A stretch of 35,708 nt of DNA from an uncultured Oscillospiraceae bacterium (lineage in GTDB: Bacteria > Bacillota > Clostridia > Oscillospirales > Oscillospiraceae). The position numbers and the translations under genes are program-made. Of the stretch, positions 19,792 through 27,284 are shown one piece after another; positions within the stretch are counted from its first letter, which is position 1; the number at the start of each line of letters is the position of its first letter. Under the pieces are notes generated by a model. The model worked only from the letters and a program-made list of their open reading frames with translations, had not been told where the DNA came from and searched no databases. The stretch spans positions 1 through 35,708 of the forward strand of contig CAKTEB010000018.1 in NCBI GenBank assembly GCA_934546685.1. Direction: 5' to 3'.

Positions 19792-20984
19792 TCTCTGAAA
19801 AAATGAAGCAGCTGGCCGGCAATAACTCCGTGATCCGGGCTATGTTTGAGGAGGGCCAGCAGATGGCCCAGAAGTTCGGCCCGGAAAACGTTTATGACTT
19901 TTCCCTGGGCAACCCCTCTGTTCCGGCTCCAGCGGCAGTGAAGGACGCCATCCGTGAGATCCTGGATCAGGAGGATCCGCTGACCGTCCACGGCTATATG
20001 TCCAACGTGGGCTACGCCGACGTGCGGAGGGCCGTTGCGGACAACCTAAACCGCCGGTTTGGCACGGATTTTGACGAGAACAACATCATCATGACCGTGG
20101 GCGCCGCGGGAGGCCTCAATGTGATCCTCAAGACCCTGCTGAACCCCGGCGACCAGGTGCTGACCTTTGCACCTTATTTTACGGAGTACCGGAATTATGT
20201 TTCAAACTATGACGGTGTGCTGGTGGAGGTCTCTCCCAACACTGTGGACTTCCAGCCCAACCTCCGGGAGTTCGCCGAGAAGATCACGCCCAAAACAAAG
20301 GCGGTCATCGTCAATAACCCCAACAATCCCACCGGCGTGGTCTATTCCAAGGAGATCTGCCGAGAGATGAGCCGAATTTTGCGGGAAAAACAGCATGAAT
20401 TCGGCACGGATATCTACCTGATCTCCGATGAGCCCTATCGGGAGCTGGCCTATGACGGTGTGGAGGTGCCCTATCTCACGGAATACTACGCCAACACCGT
20501 GGTGTGCTACAGCTGGTCCAAGTCCCTGTCCCTGCCCGGCGAGCGCATCGGATATTTGGTGATCCCCAAGGAGCTTGCGGACTATGAGCTGGTCTATGCC
20601 GCCGCGGGCATCGCCACCAGAGTATCCGGCTTTGTAAACGCGCCGTCTCTCATGCAGCGGGCCGTGGCACGGTGCCTGGAGGAGCAGACAGATCTTGCGG
20701 CCTATGACCGGAACCGGGAGGCCCTGTATCAAGGGCTGAAAAACTGCGGCTTCCAGTGCATCAAGCCCCAGGGGGCCTTTTATCTGTTTGTAAAGTCTCC
20801 CGCAGAGGACGAACATGAGTTCGTGGCGCGGGCCAAGAAGTACCATATCCTGCTGGTGCCCGGCTCCAGCTTTGCCTGCCCCGGCTATGTGCGGATCGCC
20901 TACTGCGTCAGCTACGATACCATTGTGCGGAGCCTCCCCTATTTTAAGGCTCTGGCAAAGGAGTACGGCCTGACGGAAGCATAA
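19788..20984 (+). CDS. PLP-dependent aminotransferase (class I/II, aspartate aminotransferase fold)
   Basis: This 398-residue cytoplasmic enzyme has the fold type I layout. NPNNPTGVVYS (about 174-184) is the PLP/phosphate-region signature, SDEPYRELAYDG contains the Asp and Tyr that bind the PLP ring, and YSWSKSLSLPGERIGYL (about 240-256) holds the Schiff-base Lys. The C-terminal carboxylate-binding Arg is in YVRIAYC. Substrate specificity cannot be read; an aspartate or broad amino-acid aminotransferase is likely. ATG at 19788 overlaps the glpK TGA (ATGA), with AAAGGAG eight bases upstream inside glpK; the frame to 19752 has no ribosome site. Co-translation with glycerol kinase is unusual and has no obvious pathway logic. 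Transcription ends at the 20990-21026 terminator. Confidence 0.9.
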   Translation: MISEKMKQLAGNNSVIRAMFEEGQQMAQKFGPENVYDFSLGNPSVPAPAAVKDAIREILDQEDPLTVHGYMSNVGYADVRRAVADNLNRRFGTDFDENNIIMTVGAAGGLNVILKTLLNPGDQVLTFAPYFTEYRNYVSNYDGVLVEVSPNTVDFQPNLREFAEKITPKTKAVIVNNPNNPTGVVYSKEICREMSRILREKQHEFGTDIYLISDEPYRELAYDGVEVPYLTEYYANTVVCYSWSKSLSLPGERIGYLVIPKELADYELVYAAAGIATRVSGFVNAPSLMQRAVARCLEEQTDLAAYDRNREALYQGLKNCGFQCIKPQGAFYLFVKSPAEDEHEFVARAKKYHILLVPGSSFACPGYVRIAYCVSYDTIVRSLPYFKALAKEYGLTEA

Positions 20985-20989
20985 TAACA

Positions 20990-21026
20990 GCCCGGAGATG
21001 CTACAGTTCGTCTCCGGGCGTTTTTT
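20990..21026 (+). terminator. Terminator of the glpK-aminotransferase operon
   Basis: GCCCGGAGA (20990-20998) and TCTCCGGGC (21011-21019) form a 9-bp stem followed by G and TTTTTT. Confidence 0.93.
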
Positions 21027-21043
21027 GACGCAAAATAGAAAGT

Positions 21044-21062
21044 GGACACTTTTGGGACACTT
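21044..21062 (+). promoter_or_regulatory. Direct repeats in the -35 region of the small membrane-protein gene
   Basis: GGACACTT occurs twice (21044-21051 and 21055-21062), exactly 11 bases apart, one helical turn. There is no recognisable -35 hexamer, so the repeats may be an activator or repressor site. Confidence 0.45.
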
Positions 21063-21069
21063 GTTTTCC

Positions 21070-21075
21070 TATAAT
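21070..21075 (+). promoter_or_regulatory. -10 box of the small membrane-protein gene
   Basis: A perfect TATAAT 36 bases before the ATG, eight bases after the direct repeats. Confidence 0.55.
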
Positions 21076-21076
21076 A

Positions 21077-21099
21077 CCTGTAGAACGTAAAGCTACAGG
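21077..21099 (+). promoter_or_regulatory. Dyad spanning the transcription start to the RBS
   Basis: CCTGTAG (21077-21083) and CTACAGG (21093-21099) are perfect inverted repeats with a 9-base centre. The right arm shares two bases with the AGGAGG Shine-Dalgarno. It could be an operator or a hairpin limiting translation. Confidence 0.4.
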
Positions 21100-21110
21100 A
21101 GGAATGCAGC

Positions 21111-21320
21111 ATGAAAGCCACAAGCGATATCTATGTCAGCGATCTTCTCACCGTCCCTATTCCCAAGCGCGCCGGATCCCCGGAGGTCTACCGCCGGAAG
21201 CTTATGTACCGGAGACTTTTGTGGGCGGGACTGCCCTATCTGCTGGAGGGGGCGCTGTTTGTACTGACGGCGGCGGTCATCATCGGCGGACTGCTGGCGC
21301 TGTTCTGCGGATTGGGCTGA
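21111..21320 (+). CDS. Small single-pass membrane protein
   Basis: This 69-residue protein has a polar, basic N-terminal half (residues 1-36, with RAGSPEVYRRKLMYRRLLW) and one transmembrane helix (about 38-66, rich in Leu, Ala, Val and Gly), ending in FCGLG. The positive-inside rule places the N-terminus in the cytoplasm. I recognise no family. It is supported as a gene by a perfect -10 box, AGGAGG at good spacing and a very strong terminator immediately after the stop. It is a separate transcription unit convergent with the DUF5662-decarboxylase gene. Function is unknown; size and form fit a small membrane-complex subunit or a regulatory peptide. Confidence 0.75.
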   Translation: MKATSDIYVSDLLTVPIPKRAGSPEVYRRKLMYRRLLWAGLPYLLEGALFVLTAAVIIGGLLALFCGLG

Positions 21321-21360
21321 AAAACAGGAAGCACTGCGGTTTTGCGGTGCTTCCTGTTTT
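21321..21360. terminator. Strong bidirectional terminator
   Basis: Seventeen paired positions (21321-21337 with 21344-21360, one G-T pair) form a long stem with a six-base loop. Runs of A and T at the ends give a T-tract on both strands. It directly abuts both the stop codon of the small membrane protein and that of the convergent decarboxylase. Confidence 0.93.
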
Positions 21361-23157
21361 TCATAGATTCTGAGTCTTTAGGTAGTCCTCAACGGTCTCT
21401 CTCCGGCGGAGCTCGGTGACAGAGACATCGGATTCCAGCAGATATTCGCCGCAGCGGAGCCGTCCGCCATAGTTATAGCCCATGGAATGACCGTGGGCTC
21501 CGGCGTCGTGGATCACCAGCAGATCTCCGAGGGCAAGCTCCGGCAGCATCCGCTTCTGGGCAAATTTATCGGTGTTCTCGCAGACGGCCCCGGCGATATC
21601 CCAGGGGCTCCGCTCTGCGGCCCCCTCCTTGCCGCAGACGGAGATATGGTGATAGGCCCCGTAGAGCATGGGCCGCATGAGATCGGCGGCGGAGGCGTCC
21701 ACTCCGGCGTAGTTCCGGGCGGCATGCTTGATCTGGCTGACCCGGGTCACAAGGATCCCGTGGGGGCCGGTGACATAGCGCCCCAGCTCCGTATAAATGG
21801 CGGGGCCGCCCTGGGGATAGAAGCGCTGATAGACCGCTTGTACCGCCTTCCCAAGGGAAGTGAGATCCGGGGTCTCCTCCCCGGGGCGGTAGCCAATGCC
21901 GATGCCGCCGGAGATATTGAGATAGCGGACCGGCAGAAGATCTGAGACCGACGCGGCGGCCTTGCAGAGCATTTCCGTGAGCTTTGGATAGTATTCCACC
22001 TCCAGGGTGTTGCCGGAGAGATAGGCGTGGAGGCCAACGTGCTTTACTCCCAGCTCCTTGAGATGGGCTATGGTATCCCTGAGCTGATCCGTGGGAACGC
22101 CGAACTTTATGCCCTCGGTATAGACCTCCTGGAGGCCGAAGCGGAATACCCCAGTGGGGGTGATGCGCAGTCCTACGGTATCTCCCAGCAGCCCCTGAGC
22201 GGCGAATACGTCCGCCAGCTCTGAGCCGTCCAATACCGGCATGCAGCCGACGGTTTTCGCGGCCTCCAGATCCTCCTGCCGGGGATAGTTGGGCAGAAAC
22301 AGGATCTCCTCCGAGCCGAAGCCGCACTTCTGGCAGAGCACAAGCTCCGCCGCTGAGGAACAGACCGCCCCCTGCCCCTGACGTCTCAGCAGCTTCAGGA
22401 TCCCGGCAGTGGGCGTAGCCTTTACCGGGAAGAACTGCCGATGGCCGGGATTCCAGGCAAAGGCCTTCTGCACTGTCTGGCAGGCCCGCTGGATCCCAGC
22501 GGCGTCATAGAGATAAAAGGGCGTGCCCAGCTGGACGGCCAATGCTTCAAGCGTCTGGGGAGAAGCGAAGGTGGGATCCTTCACCGCGGGATCCGCGTCC
22601 TTGGGCGGCAGATTGGAGTAGACCTTGACTGGATTTTTGAGCACCACCTGGCGGATATACCGGAGGGTCTCCTTCTCCCCCTTTTCTGCCAGCATAGTCA
22701 GGATCTCCACCACCTGGGCCCGGGTGGCGGGGTGGAGCATTTTGGAGTCCCGGCTGCGCTCTAAGTAGTTCAGGGGATCCCGTGGAGTGTAGTTTTTGCC
22801 GTTGTAGACCCGGCAGGCGGCGATACGATCCAGGCACAGCTCCACCATGTATTTGGTGGGCATAGGATGGCCCATGAGGGTCATGTCCCGGCCGCCGTAG
22901 TCGATCCAGTATTCAAGATGGTGCTTGTTCCGACCCTTGTGGTGGAGCCACGCGGTGGAATAGCCCAGCTCCTCCCGCTCGGCGGCGTTGGGGCTCCGGG
23001 TGCCGGAGTAGTATTTCGCGCCGATATGGAACTCCGTCCAGGAATACTTGCTCATGTCATGCATGAGCCCCTGACGGATCAGCCCCACCCGGAAGCAGTA
23101 CTGCATCACCAACAGCTTGTGGTGGGTTATGGTCTTAAAATGCCCCAGGGCGTGCAT
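21361..23157 (-). CDS. lysA: DUF5662 domain fused to a diaminopimelate decarboxylase-like enzyme
   Basis: This 598-residue cytoplasmic protein joins two domains. Residues about 1-170 match DUF5662, a His-rich family seen in HFKTITHHK, LMHDMSKYS, WLHHKGRNKHHLEYW and MPTKYMVELCLDRIAA. Residues about 195-598 are a fold type III PLP decarboxylase of the LysA/ornithine type: PLP Lys in FFPVKATP, HAYLSGN in place of the usual HxHxGS, the glycine loop SGGIGIGY, ELGRYV, and the cofactor/substrate segment CENTDKF ... GDLLVIHDAGAHGHSMGYNY. No Met lies at the domain junction, so it is one polypeptide. It most likely decarboxylates meso-diaminopimelate to lysine; the DUF5662 part has no known activity. 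ATG at 23157 has GGAGGG just upstream. It has its own promoter and terminator, divergent from sigK. Confidence 0.88.
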   Translation of the reverse strand: MHALGHFKTITHHKLLVMQYCFRVGLIRQGLMHDMSKYSWTEFHIGAKYYSGTRSPNAAEREELGYSTAWLHHKGRNKHHLEYWIDYGGRDMTLMGHPMPTKYMVELCLDRIAACRVYNGKNYTPRDPLNYLERSRDSKMLHPATRAQVVEILTMLAEKGEKETLRYIRQVVLKNPVKVYSNLPPKDADPAVKDPTFASPQTLEALAVQLGTPFYLYDAAGIQRACQTVQKAFAWNPGHRQFFPVKATPTAGILKLLRRQGQGAVCSSAAELVLCQKCGFGSEEILFLPNYPRQEDLEAAKTVGCMPVLDGSELADVFAAQGLLGDTVGLRITPTGVFRFGLQEVYTEGIKFGVPTDQLRDTIAHLKELGVKHVGLHAYLSGNTLEVEYYPKLTEMLCKAAASVSDLLPVRYLNISGGIGIGYRPGEETPDLTSLGKAVQAVYQRFYPQGGPAIYTELGRYVTGPHGILVTRVSQIKHAARNYAGVDASAADLMRPMLYGAYHHISVCGKEGAAERSPWDIAGAVCENTDKFAQKRMLPELALGDLLVIHDAGAHGHSMGYNYGGRLRCGEYLLESDVSVTELRRRETVEDYLKTQNL

Positions 23158-23194
23158 GGGGATCCCTCCTGCCGAGAAAATGTTTATTCTCTTT

Positions 23195-23223
23195 ATTATA
23201 CCCCGGAACGCGCGGGGGCGCAA
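23195..23223 (-). promoter_or_regulatory. Sigma-A promoter of the DUF5662-decarboxylase gene
   Basis: TTGCGC (23223-23218), a 17-base spacer and TATAAT (23200-23195) on the minus strand, the same -35 form as in front of the first deacetylase gene. Confidence 0.65.
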
Positions 23224-23293
23224 CCAAAATCCCTGGAGCTCCAGTCCGGGCCCTGTTGGGTAAGTTTCACAATTTTTTCGCGGCTTTAGGAAA

Positions 23294-23303
23294 GTGGACA
23301 GGC
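23294..23303 (+). promoter_or_regulatory. SpoIIID-like site upstream of sigK
   Basis: GTGGACAGGC fits nine of ten positions of the SpoIIID consensus WWRRACARNY as I remember it, 34 bases before the sigK ATG. SpoIIID helps activate sigK in Bacillus. I could not find a convincing sigma-E promoter beside it. Confidence 0.25.
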
Positions 23304-23336
23304 GGCGGTCGCATATGCTTCCAGGAGGTGAATGCC

Positions 23337-24071
23337 ATGCTTACACTGCTGCTGACTGCCAACAGCTTCCTGTATTCTCTGCGGCTCACCACGCCCGGGG
23401 GATGCTTTCCAAAGCCCCTCAGTGCCCAGGAGGAGCAGTATTATCTAGCGCGCTGGGCCCAGGGGGACCTGGAGGCCCGGAACATCCTGGTGGAGCGAAA
23501 CCTCCGGCTGGTGGCCCACATTCTTAAGAAATACTATGCCTCGGCCTCGGATCAGGACGATCTGATCTCCATCGGCACCATTGGCCTCATCAAGGCTATT
23601 TCCACCTTTGACGGAAGCAAGGGGGCGCGTCTGGCCACCTACGCGGGCCGCTGCATCCAGAACGAGATCCTCATGTACTTCCGCTCCCAGCGGAAATCCG
23701 CCGGGGATATCTCCCTGTCTGATGCCATTGAGACCGGTCAGGACGGCAGCAGCCTCAGCGTCATGGACGTTTTGGCCACCGATGAGGATCTGTTCTACAA
23801 TACTCACATCCGAAGCGAGACCCGGAAGCTCCTGGGGCTCATGGACGAAACCCTGACGCCCCGGGAAAAGCAGATCATCTCCTGGCGCTACGGGCTCTAC
23901 GGCACCGCTCCGCTGCCCCAGCGAGAGGCGGCGGAGCGGCTGGGCATCTCCCGGAGCTATGTGTCCCGCATCGAAAAGCGCGCCCTGCAAAAGCTCCGGG
24001 CGGCCATGGAGGAGCCGGAGCGGAAGCCGGAGAAGGAGGAACGTGAGGACAAATTGGAGCAGCCCCGGTGA
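23337..24071 (+). CDS. sigK: RNA polymerase sporulation sigma factor sigma-K (pro-form)
   Basis: This 244-residue protein directs late mother-cell transcription during sporulation. Region 2 is seen in NLRLVAHILKKYY, DLISIGTIGLIKAI and ATYAGRCIQNEILM, and region 4 ends in the helix-turn-helix AAERLGISRSYVSRIEKRALQKL. The first 20 or so residues are hydrophobic (MLTLLLTANSFLYSL) and precede the conserved FPKPLSAQEE, matching the pro-sequence that a membrane protease removes in Bacillus pro-sigma-K. The gene is continuous, with no skin-type insertion. The C-terminus carries an extra charged tail of about 20 residues. ATG at 23337 follows AGGAGG at eight bases; a nearer ATG at 23332 is out of frame and stops at once. 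It is divergent from the decarboxylase gene. It implies a spore-forming host. Confidence 0.93.
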   Translation: MLTLLLTANSFLYSLRLTTPGGCFPKPLSAQEEQYYLARWAQGDLEARNILVERNLRLVAHILKKYYASASDQDDLISIGTIGLIKAISTFDGSKGARLATYAGRCIQNEILMYFRSQRKSAGDISLSDAIETGQDGSSLSVMDVLATDEDLFYNTHIRSETRKLLGLMDETLTPREKQIISWRYGLYGTAPLPQREAAERLGISRSYVSRIEKRALQKLRAAMEEPERKPEKEEREDKLEQPR

Positions 24072-24080
24072 TCTGGTAGG

Positions 24081-24109
24081 TTGAACCCTGCTGCTCATCG
24101 TGCTATACT
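24081..24109 (+). promoter_or_regulatory. Sigma-A promoter of the oxidoreductase operon
   Basis: TTGAAC (24081-24086), a 17-base spacer and TATACT (24104-24109), beginning only nine bases after the sigK stop codon. Confidence 0.7.
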
Positions 24110-24140
24110 AATGCCACCACGGAACCTGGGAGGGACCACT

Positions 24141-26264
24141 ATGACCACAAAAGAACGGCTGGAAGCGAAGCTGCCGGGCGAGGATACAGGGATATCCCTG
24201 CACAACACCTTCTGCGATATCTGCGCCCCCGGCCCCCACTGCGGCGTGACCTGCTATGTAAAGGACGGAAAAATTATCAAGGTGGAGGGCACCGACAACC
24301 ATCCCACCAACCACGGGAAGCTCTGCGCCCGGGGGCTTTCGGCCCGGGACTATGTCTACCGGAAGGATCGAATCCTCACGCCCCTGCGCCGGGTGGGCGA
24401 AAAGGGCGAGGGAAAATTTGAGCCCATCTCCTGGGATGCGGCCATGGATGCAATTGCCCAAAAGCTCCTTGCCATCAAGGCGGAGTCTGGGGCCTCCAGC
24501 GCGGCCTTTTACTGCGGCTATGAGAAATGGTACCGGCCCTTCCTACAGCGGTTGGCCTATACCTACGGCTCTGTGAACTACGGCAGCGAGTCCTCCTCCT
24601 GCTTTACCTCCACCATTATGTCCTGGAAATGCGCCACCGGCGCGGAGATGGTTCAGCCGGATCTGGGCCACGCCGGGGTGTTCTTGGGCTTTTGCGCCAA
24701 CCCAGGCATCTCCAGCTATCTTATGAACGGCGGTCTCCAGGCCAATCACCGGCGGGGCATGAAGGTCATCATCATCGACCCCAGAATCACCCCGGCCTCC
24801 CAGAGCGCGGATCTGCATTTGCGGATAAAGCCCGGGACTGACGGGGCCCTGGCCCTGGCTCTGGGCCGGGAGCTCATCCATAACGGCTGGATTGACCGGG
24901 ACTACATCCGGGAGAACGTCCATGGCTTTGCGGCCTACCGGGACTATGTGGAGCAGTTCACCCCGGAGAAGACTGCGGAGATCACCGGCCTGAACCCGGA
25001 GGAGATCCGGCTGGCGGCGAAAATGGTGGGAGAAAACCTGCCCCTGGCCATCAATCCCTCCAACGCCTCCCTGGTACACTTCAAGAACGGAATGCAGAAC
25101 CACCGGGCTGTCATGGCCCTGTCCGCTATCACCGGCAGCTATGACCGAAAGGGCGGCATGATCCCCACCTACCTGACCTACGCCCACTCCATCGGCGGCT
25201 TCGACACCCTGGAGCCGGAATTCTCCACGGAGAACTACCCCAAGGACGGTCCCACGCCCATCGGCTGTGAGCGCTTCCCACTCTGGGGCAAAATCGTGGG
25301 AGAAATGCAGGCCTGCGACCTTCCCAGGGCCATCCTCACCGGGCAGCCCTATCCCCTGCGGGCCCTGTATGCCCACGGCATGAACTTCCGGATGTTCCCC
25401 GGAGCCAGCGAAATGCGGGAGGCGTTGAAGCGGCTGGAGTTTTTCGTGGATGTGGATCTGTTTTTGACGGATTCCGCCAAGTACGCGGATATCGTCCTGC
25501 CAGCCTGTACCTCCTATGAGCGTGGGGAATTTAAGGTCTTCGGCGGCGGCTTTGCCCAGTATACCGAGCCGGTGATAGCGCCCCTGGGCCAGGCCCGACG
25601 GGACGATGAGATCATCCTGGAGCTGGCCCGGCATCTTGATTTGAACGATCCCTTCCTGCGGTCAGACCGGGACACCTGCATCCGGCATATGCTGCGGAAT
25701 ACGCCCATCGATCTGGAGGCCTTGAAGCAGCATCCGGAGCTGCCCCAGAAGGTCCCCGGCTTTCAGCCTGTGGGTGTCGGCCAGCACGGCTTCCAGACCC
25801 CCACGGGAAAATTTGAGCTGGATTCGGAGCTGATCCGGGGGCTGGGGGATCCAAATCTTGATTCCCTGCCCACCTACCGCCCCTCTGAGGACAACGCGCC
25901 GGCGGAATATCCGCTGATCCTGTCCACGGGTATCCGGATCCCCGGCGGCCTCCACTCCAGGCTCCACGACTGTCCCTCGGCCCGTTCCCTTCGGCCGGAG
26001 CCCCTGGTGGATCTCAGCCCGGAGGACGGCAAGACCTTGGACATTCAGGATGGAGACTGGGTATATATCACCACGGCCCACGGCCAGGTGCGGATCAAGG
26101 CACATCTCAGCGGCGATCTGCCCAAGGGCATGGTGAGCCTGTACCACGGCTATCGGGAGGCGGACGCCAACAGCCTCCTCAGCTACGACCACCGGGATCC
26201 CTATTCCGGGTTCCCCAGCTACCGCTGCATCCGCTGCCGGGTGGAAAAGGAGGCACAGCCATGA
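24141..26264 (+). CDS. Cytoplasmic molybdopterin-dependent oxidoreductase, catalytic subunit
   Basis: This 707-residue protein belongs to the DMSO-reductase superfamily. The N-terminal [4Fe-4S] domain has Cys ligands in FCDICAPGPHCGVTC and LCARG (about 21-76). The body binds the bis-pterin Mo or W cofactor (IIIDPRITPASQSADLHLRIKPG about 210-232; ADIVLPACTSYER about 450), and residues about 590-705 are the molydopterin-binding C-terminal barrel (PLILSTGIRIPGGLHSR). The metal ligand is probably the Cys in ESSSCFTST (about 155), as in polysulfide/thiosulfate reductases; this is inferred. There is no Tat signal, so it acts in the cytoplasm. ATG at 24141 follows GGGAGG; the frame starting at 24081 overlaps the promoter. 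It is coupled by ATGA to the ferredoxin gene. The substrate is unknown. Confidence 0.9.
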   Translation: MTTKERLEAKLPGEDTGISLHNTFCDICAPGPHCGVTCYVKDGKIIKVEGTDNHPTNHGKLCARGLSARDYVYRKDRILTPLRRVGEKGEGKFEPISWDAAMDAIAQKLLAIKAESGASSAAFYCGYEKWYRPFLQRLAYTYGSVNYGSESSSCFTSTIMSWKCATGAEMVQPDLGHAGVFLGFCANPGISSYLMNGGLQANHRRGMKVIIIDPRITPASQSADLHLRIKPGTDGALALALGRELIHNGWIDRDYIRENVHGFAAYRDYVEQFTPEKTAEITGLNPEEIRLAAKMVGENLPLAINPSNASLVHFKNGMQNHRAVMALSAITGSYDRKGGMIPTYLTYAHSIGGFDTLEPEFSTENYPKDGPTPIGCERFPLWGKIVGEMQACDLPRAILTGQPYPLRALYAHGMNFRMFPGASEMREALKRLEFFVDVDLFLTDSAKYADIVLPACTSYERGEFKVFGGGFAQYTEPVIAPLGQARRDDEIILELARHLDLNDPFLRSDRDTCIRHMLRNTPIDLEALKQHPELPQKVPGFQPVGVGQHGFQTPTGKFELDSELIRGLGDPNLDSLPTYRPSEDNAPAEYPLILSTGIRIPGGLHSRLHDCPSARSLRPEPLVDLSPEDGKTLDIQDGDWVYITTAHGQVRIKAHLSGDLPKGMVSLYHGYREADANSLLSYDHRDPYSGFPSYRCIRCRVEKEAQP

Positions 26265-26677
26265 GACGGATTCTATTTGACAAGACAAAATGTACCGGCT
26301 GCGCGGCCTGTCAGCTGGCCTGCGACGATCAGCGGGACATCGACTGCGCCCACGGCCAGGAGCCCCTCCGGCGCATCGAGCGGGACGGATCCCTCTATTA
26401 CCGCTCCGTGGGCTGCGTCCACTGCGGAAAGTGCATCCAGGTATGTCCCAGGAAAGCCATCCGACGGAACGATTCTGGCTATGTGGTGTTGGATCCGGAC
26501 AAGTGCGCGGGCTGCGGGGCCTGTATGAAGGCATGTCCCCTAAAGGTGATCTCCAGGGTTCCGGATACCGGCAAGGCCATGAAATGCGATGGCTGCTGGG
26601 GACGGATGGAGGCAGGGCTCCTGCCCGCCTGCGTGCATACCTGCCCCATCGGCGCGCTGTACTTATCCGAGAAATAA
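26261..26677 (+). CDS. Four-cluster ferredoxin-like electron-transfer subunit
   Basis: This 138-residue protein carries sixteen Cys in four groups: CTGCAACQLAC, CVHCGKCIQVCP, CAGCGACMKACP, and CDGCW...CVHTCP. It should hold four [4Fe-4S] clusters, as in DmsB/HycB/PhsB-type subunits. It would carry electrons to or from the catalytic subunit encoded just upstream, with which it overlaps by ATGA, so the two are translationally coupled. There is no signal peptide and no membrane-anchor subunit gene follows, so the complex is likely soluble. It is slightly shorter than most DmsB-type subunits (about 160-205). The operon ends at the 26681-26721 hairpin. Confidence 0.92.
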   Translation: MRRILFDKTKCTGCAACQLACDDQRDIDCAHGQEPLRRIERDGSLYYRSVGCVHCGKCIQVCPRKAIRRNDSGYVVLDPDKCAGCGACMKACPLKVISRVPDTGKAMKCDGCWGRMEAGLLPACVHTCPIGALYLSEK

Positions 26678-26680
26678 CGA

Positions 26681-26721
26681 ACGCTCCCTGGCTTGGGCTT
26701 TTCGCCAAAGTCGGGGAGCGT
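26681..26721. terminator. Hairpin between convergent ferredoxin and exonuclease genes
   Basis: ACGCTCCC (26681-26688) and GGGAGCGT (26714-26721) form an 8-bp stem; inside it CTTGG and CCAAAG can pair further. A TA-rich tail follows on the plus strand, and the T-tract is weak on either side. Confidence 0.6.
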
Positions 26722-26737
26722 ATATTGTATTATATAC

Positions 26738-27259
26738 TCAGCATTCCTGGAGCTTTAGATAGAGATTCGCGGTGGCCTCCGCGTCGCACCAGGCACGGTG
26801 GGCGTCGTTCAGGGCGATGCCGAAGTAGTCGGTGAGATACCCCAGCTTGTAGCTGGGCAGCCCCCGGAGCTTCAGCCGGGACAGTTGGAGGGTGTCGTCT
26901 ACGGGATTTTCGATGGAGCGGCCCATTTTCAGGAGATCCCGTTCCAGAAACTTGCAGTCAAATTTTGCGTTGTGGCACACCAGGGGCAACTCACCCAGAA
27001 AGTTCAAAAAGATGGGCAGCAGCTCATGGATCCTGGGGTAGTCCTCTACCATGTCGTTGGAGATGCCGGTGAGGGCCACCACTCTGGATGGGATGGGCCG
27101 CCCGGGGTTCACCAGCGTGGAAAAGCGCTGAACCACCAGGCCCTCCTGCACCTTTACCGCGCCGATCTCGGTGACGCTGTCCTTGGTGCCGGACAGGCCT
27201 GTGGTCTCAAAATCCAGGCAGACAAAGCTCTTGTAGCTGCCATTGCAAACGTAATTCAT
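26738..27259 (-). CDS. 3'-5' exonuclease of the DnaQ/DEDDh family
   Basis: This 173-residue protein has the exonuclease core: motif I CLDFETTG with the first Asp and Glu (about 14-20), motif II CHNAKFD with Asp (about 95-101), and motif III HRAWCDAEAT with the DEDDh His and Asp (about 153-162). It trims 3' ends of DNA or RNA and resembles the stand-alone DNA polymerase III epsilon-like proteins of Firmicutes. Length is normal for the domain alone. ATG at 27259 follows AGAAAGGATG. It is the second gene of a unit with the half-length dehydrogenase gene, 25 bases downstream of that gene's stop. The exact role (repair, proofreading or RNA turnover) is not determined. Confidence 0.88.
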   Translation of the reverse strand: MNYVCNGSYKSFVCLDFETTGLSGTKDSVTEIGAVKVQEGLVVQRFSTLVNPGRPIPSRVVALTGISNDMVEDYPRIHELLPIFLNFLGELPLVCHNAKFDCKFLERDLLKMGRSIENPVDDTLQLSRLKLRGLPSYKLGYLTDYFGIALNDAHRAWCDAEATANLYLKLQEC

Positions 27260-27284
27260 GGAACATCCTTTCTGGCTGGCACGG

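Noticed and set aside
23306..23320. A sigma-E type -10 (CATATGCT) upstream of sigK
   Set aside because: Only about five of eight positions fit and no matching -35 is present, so it is not listed as a promoter.
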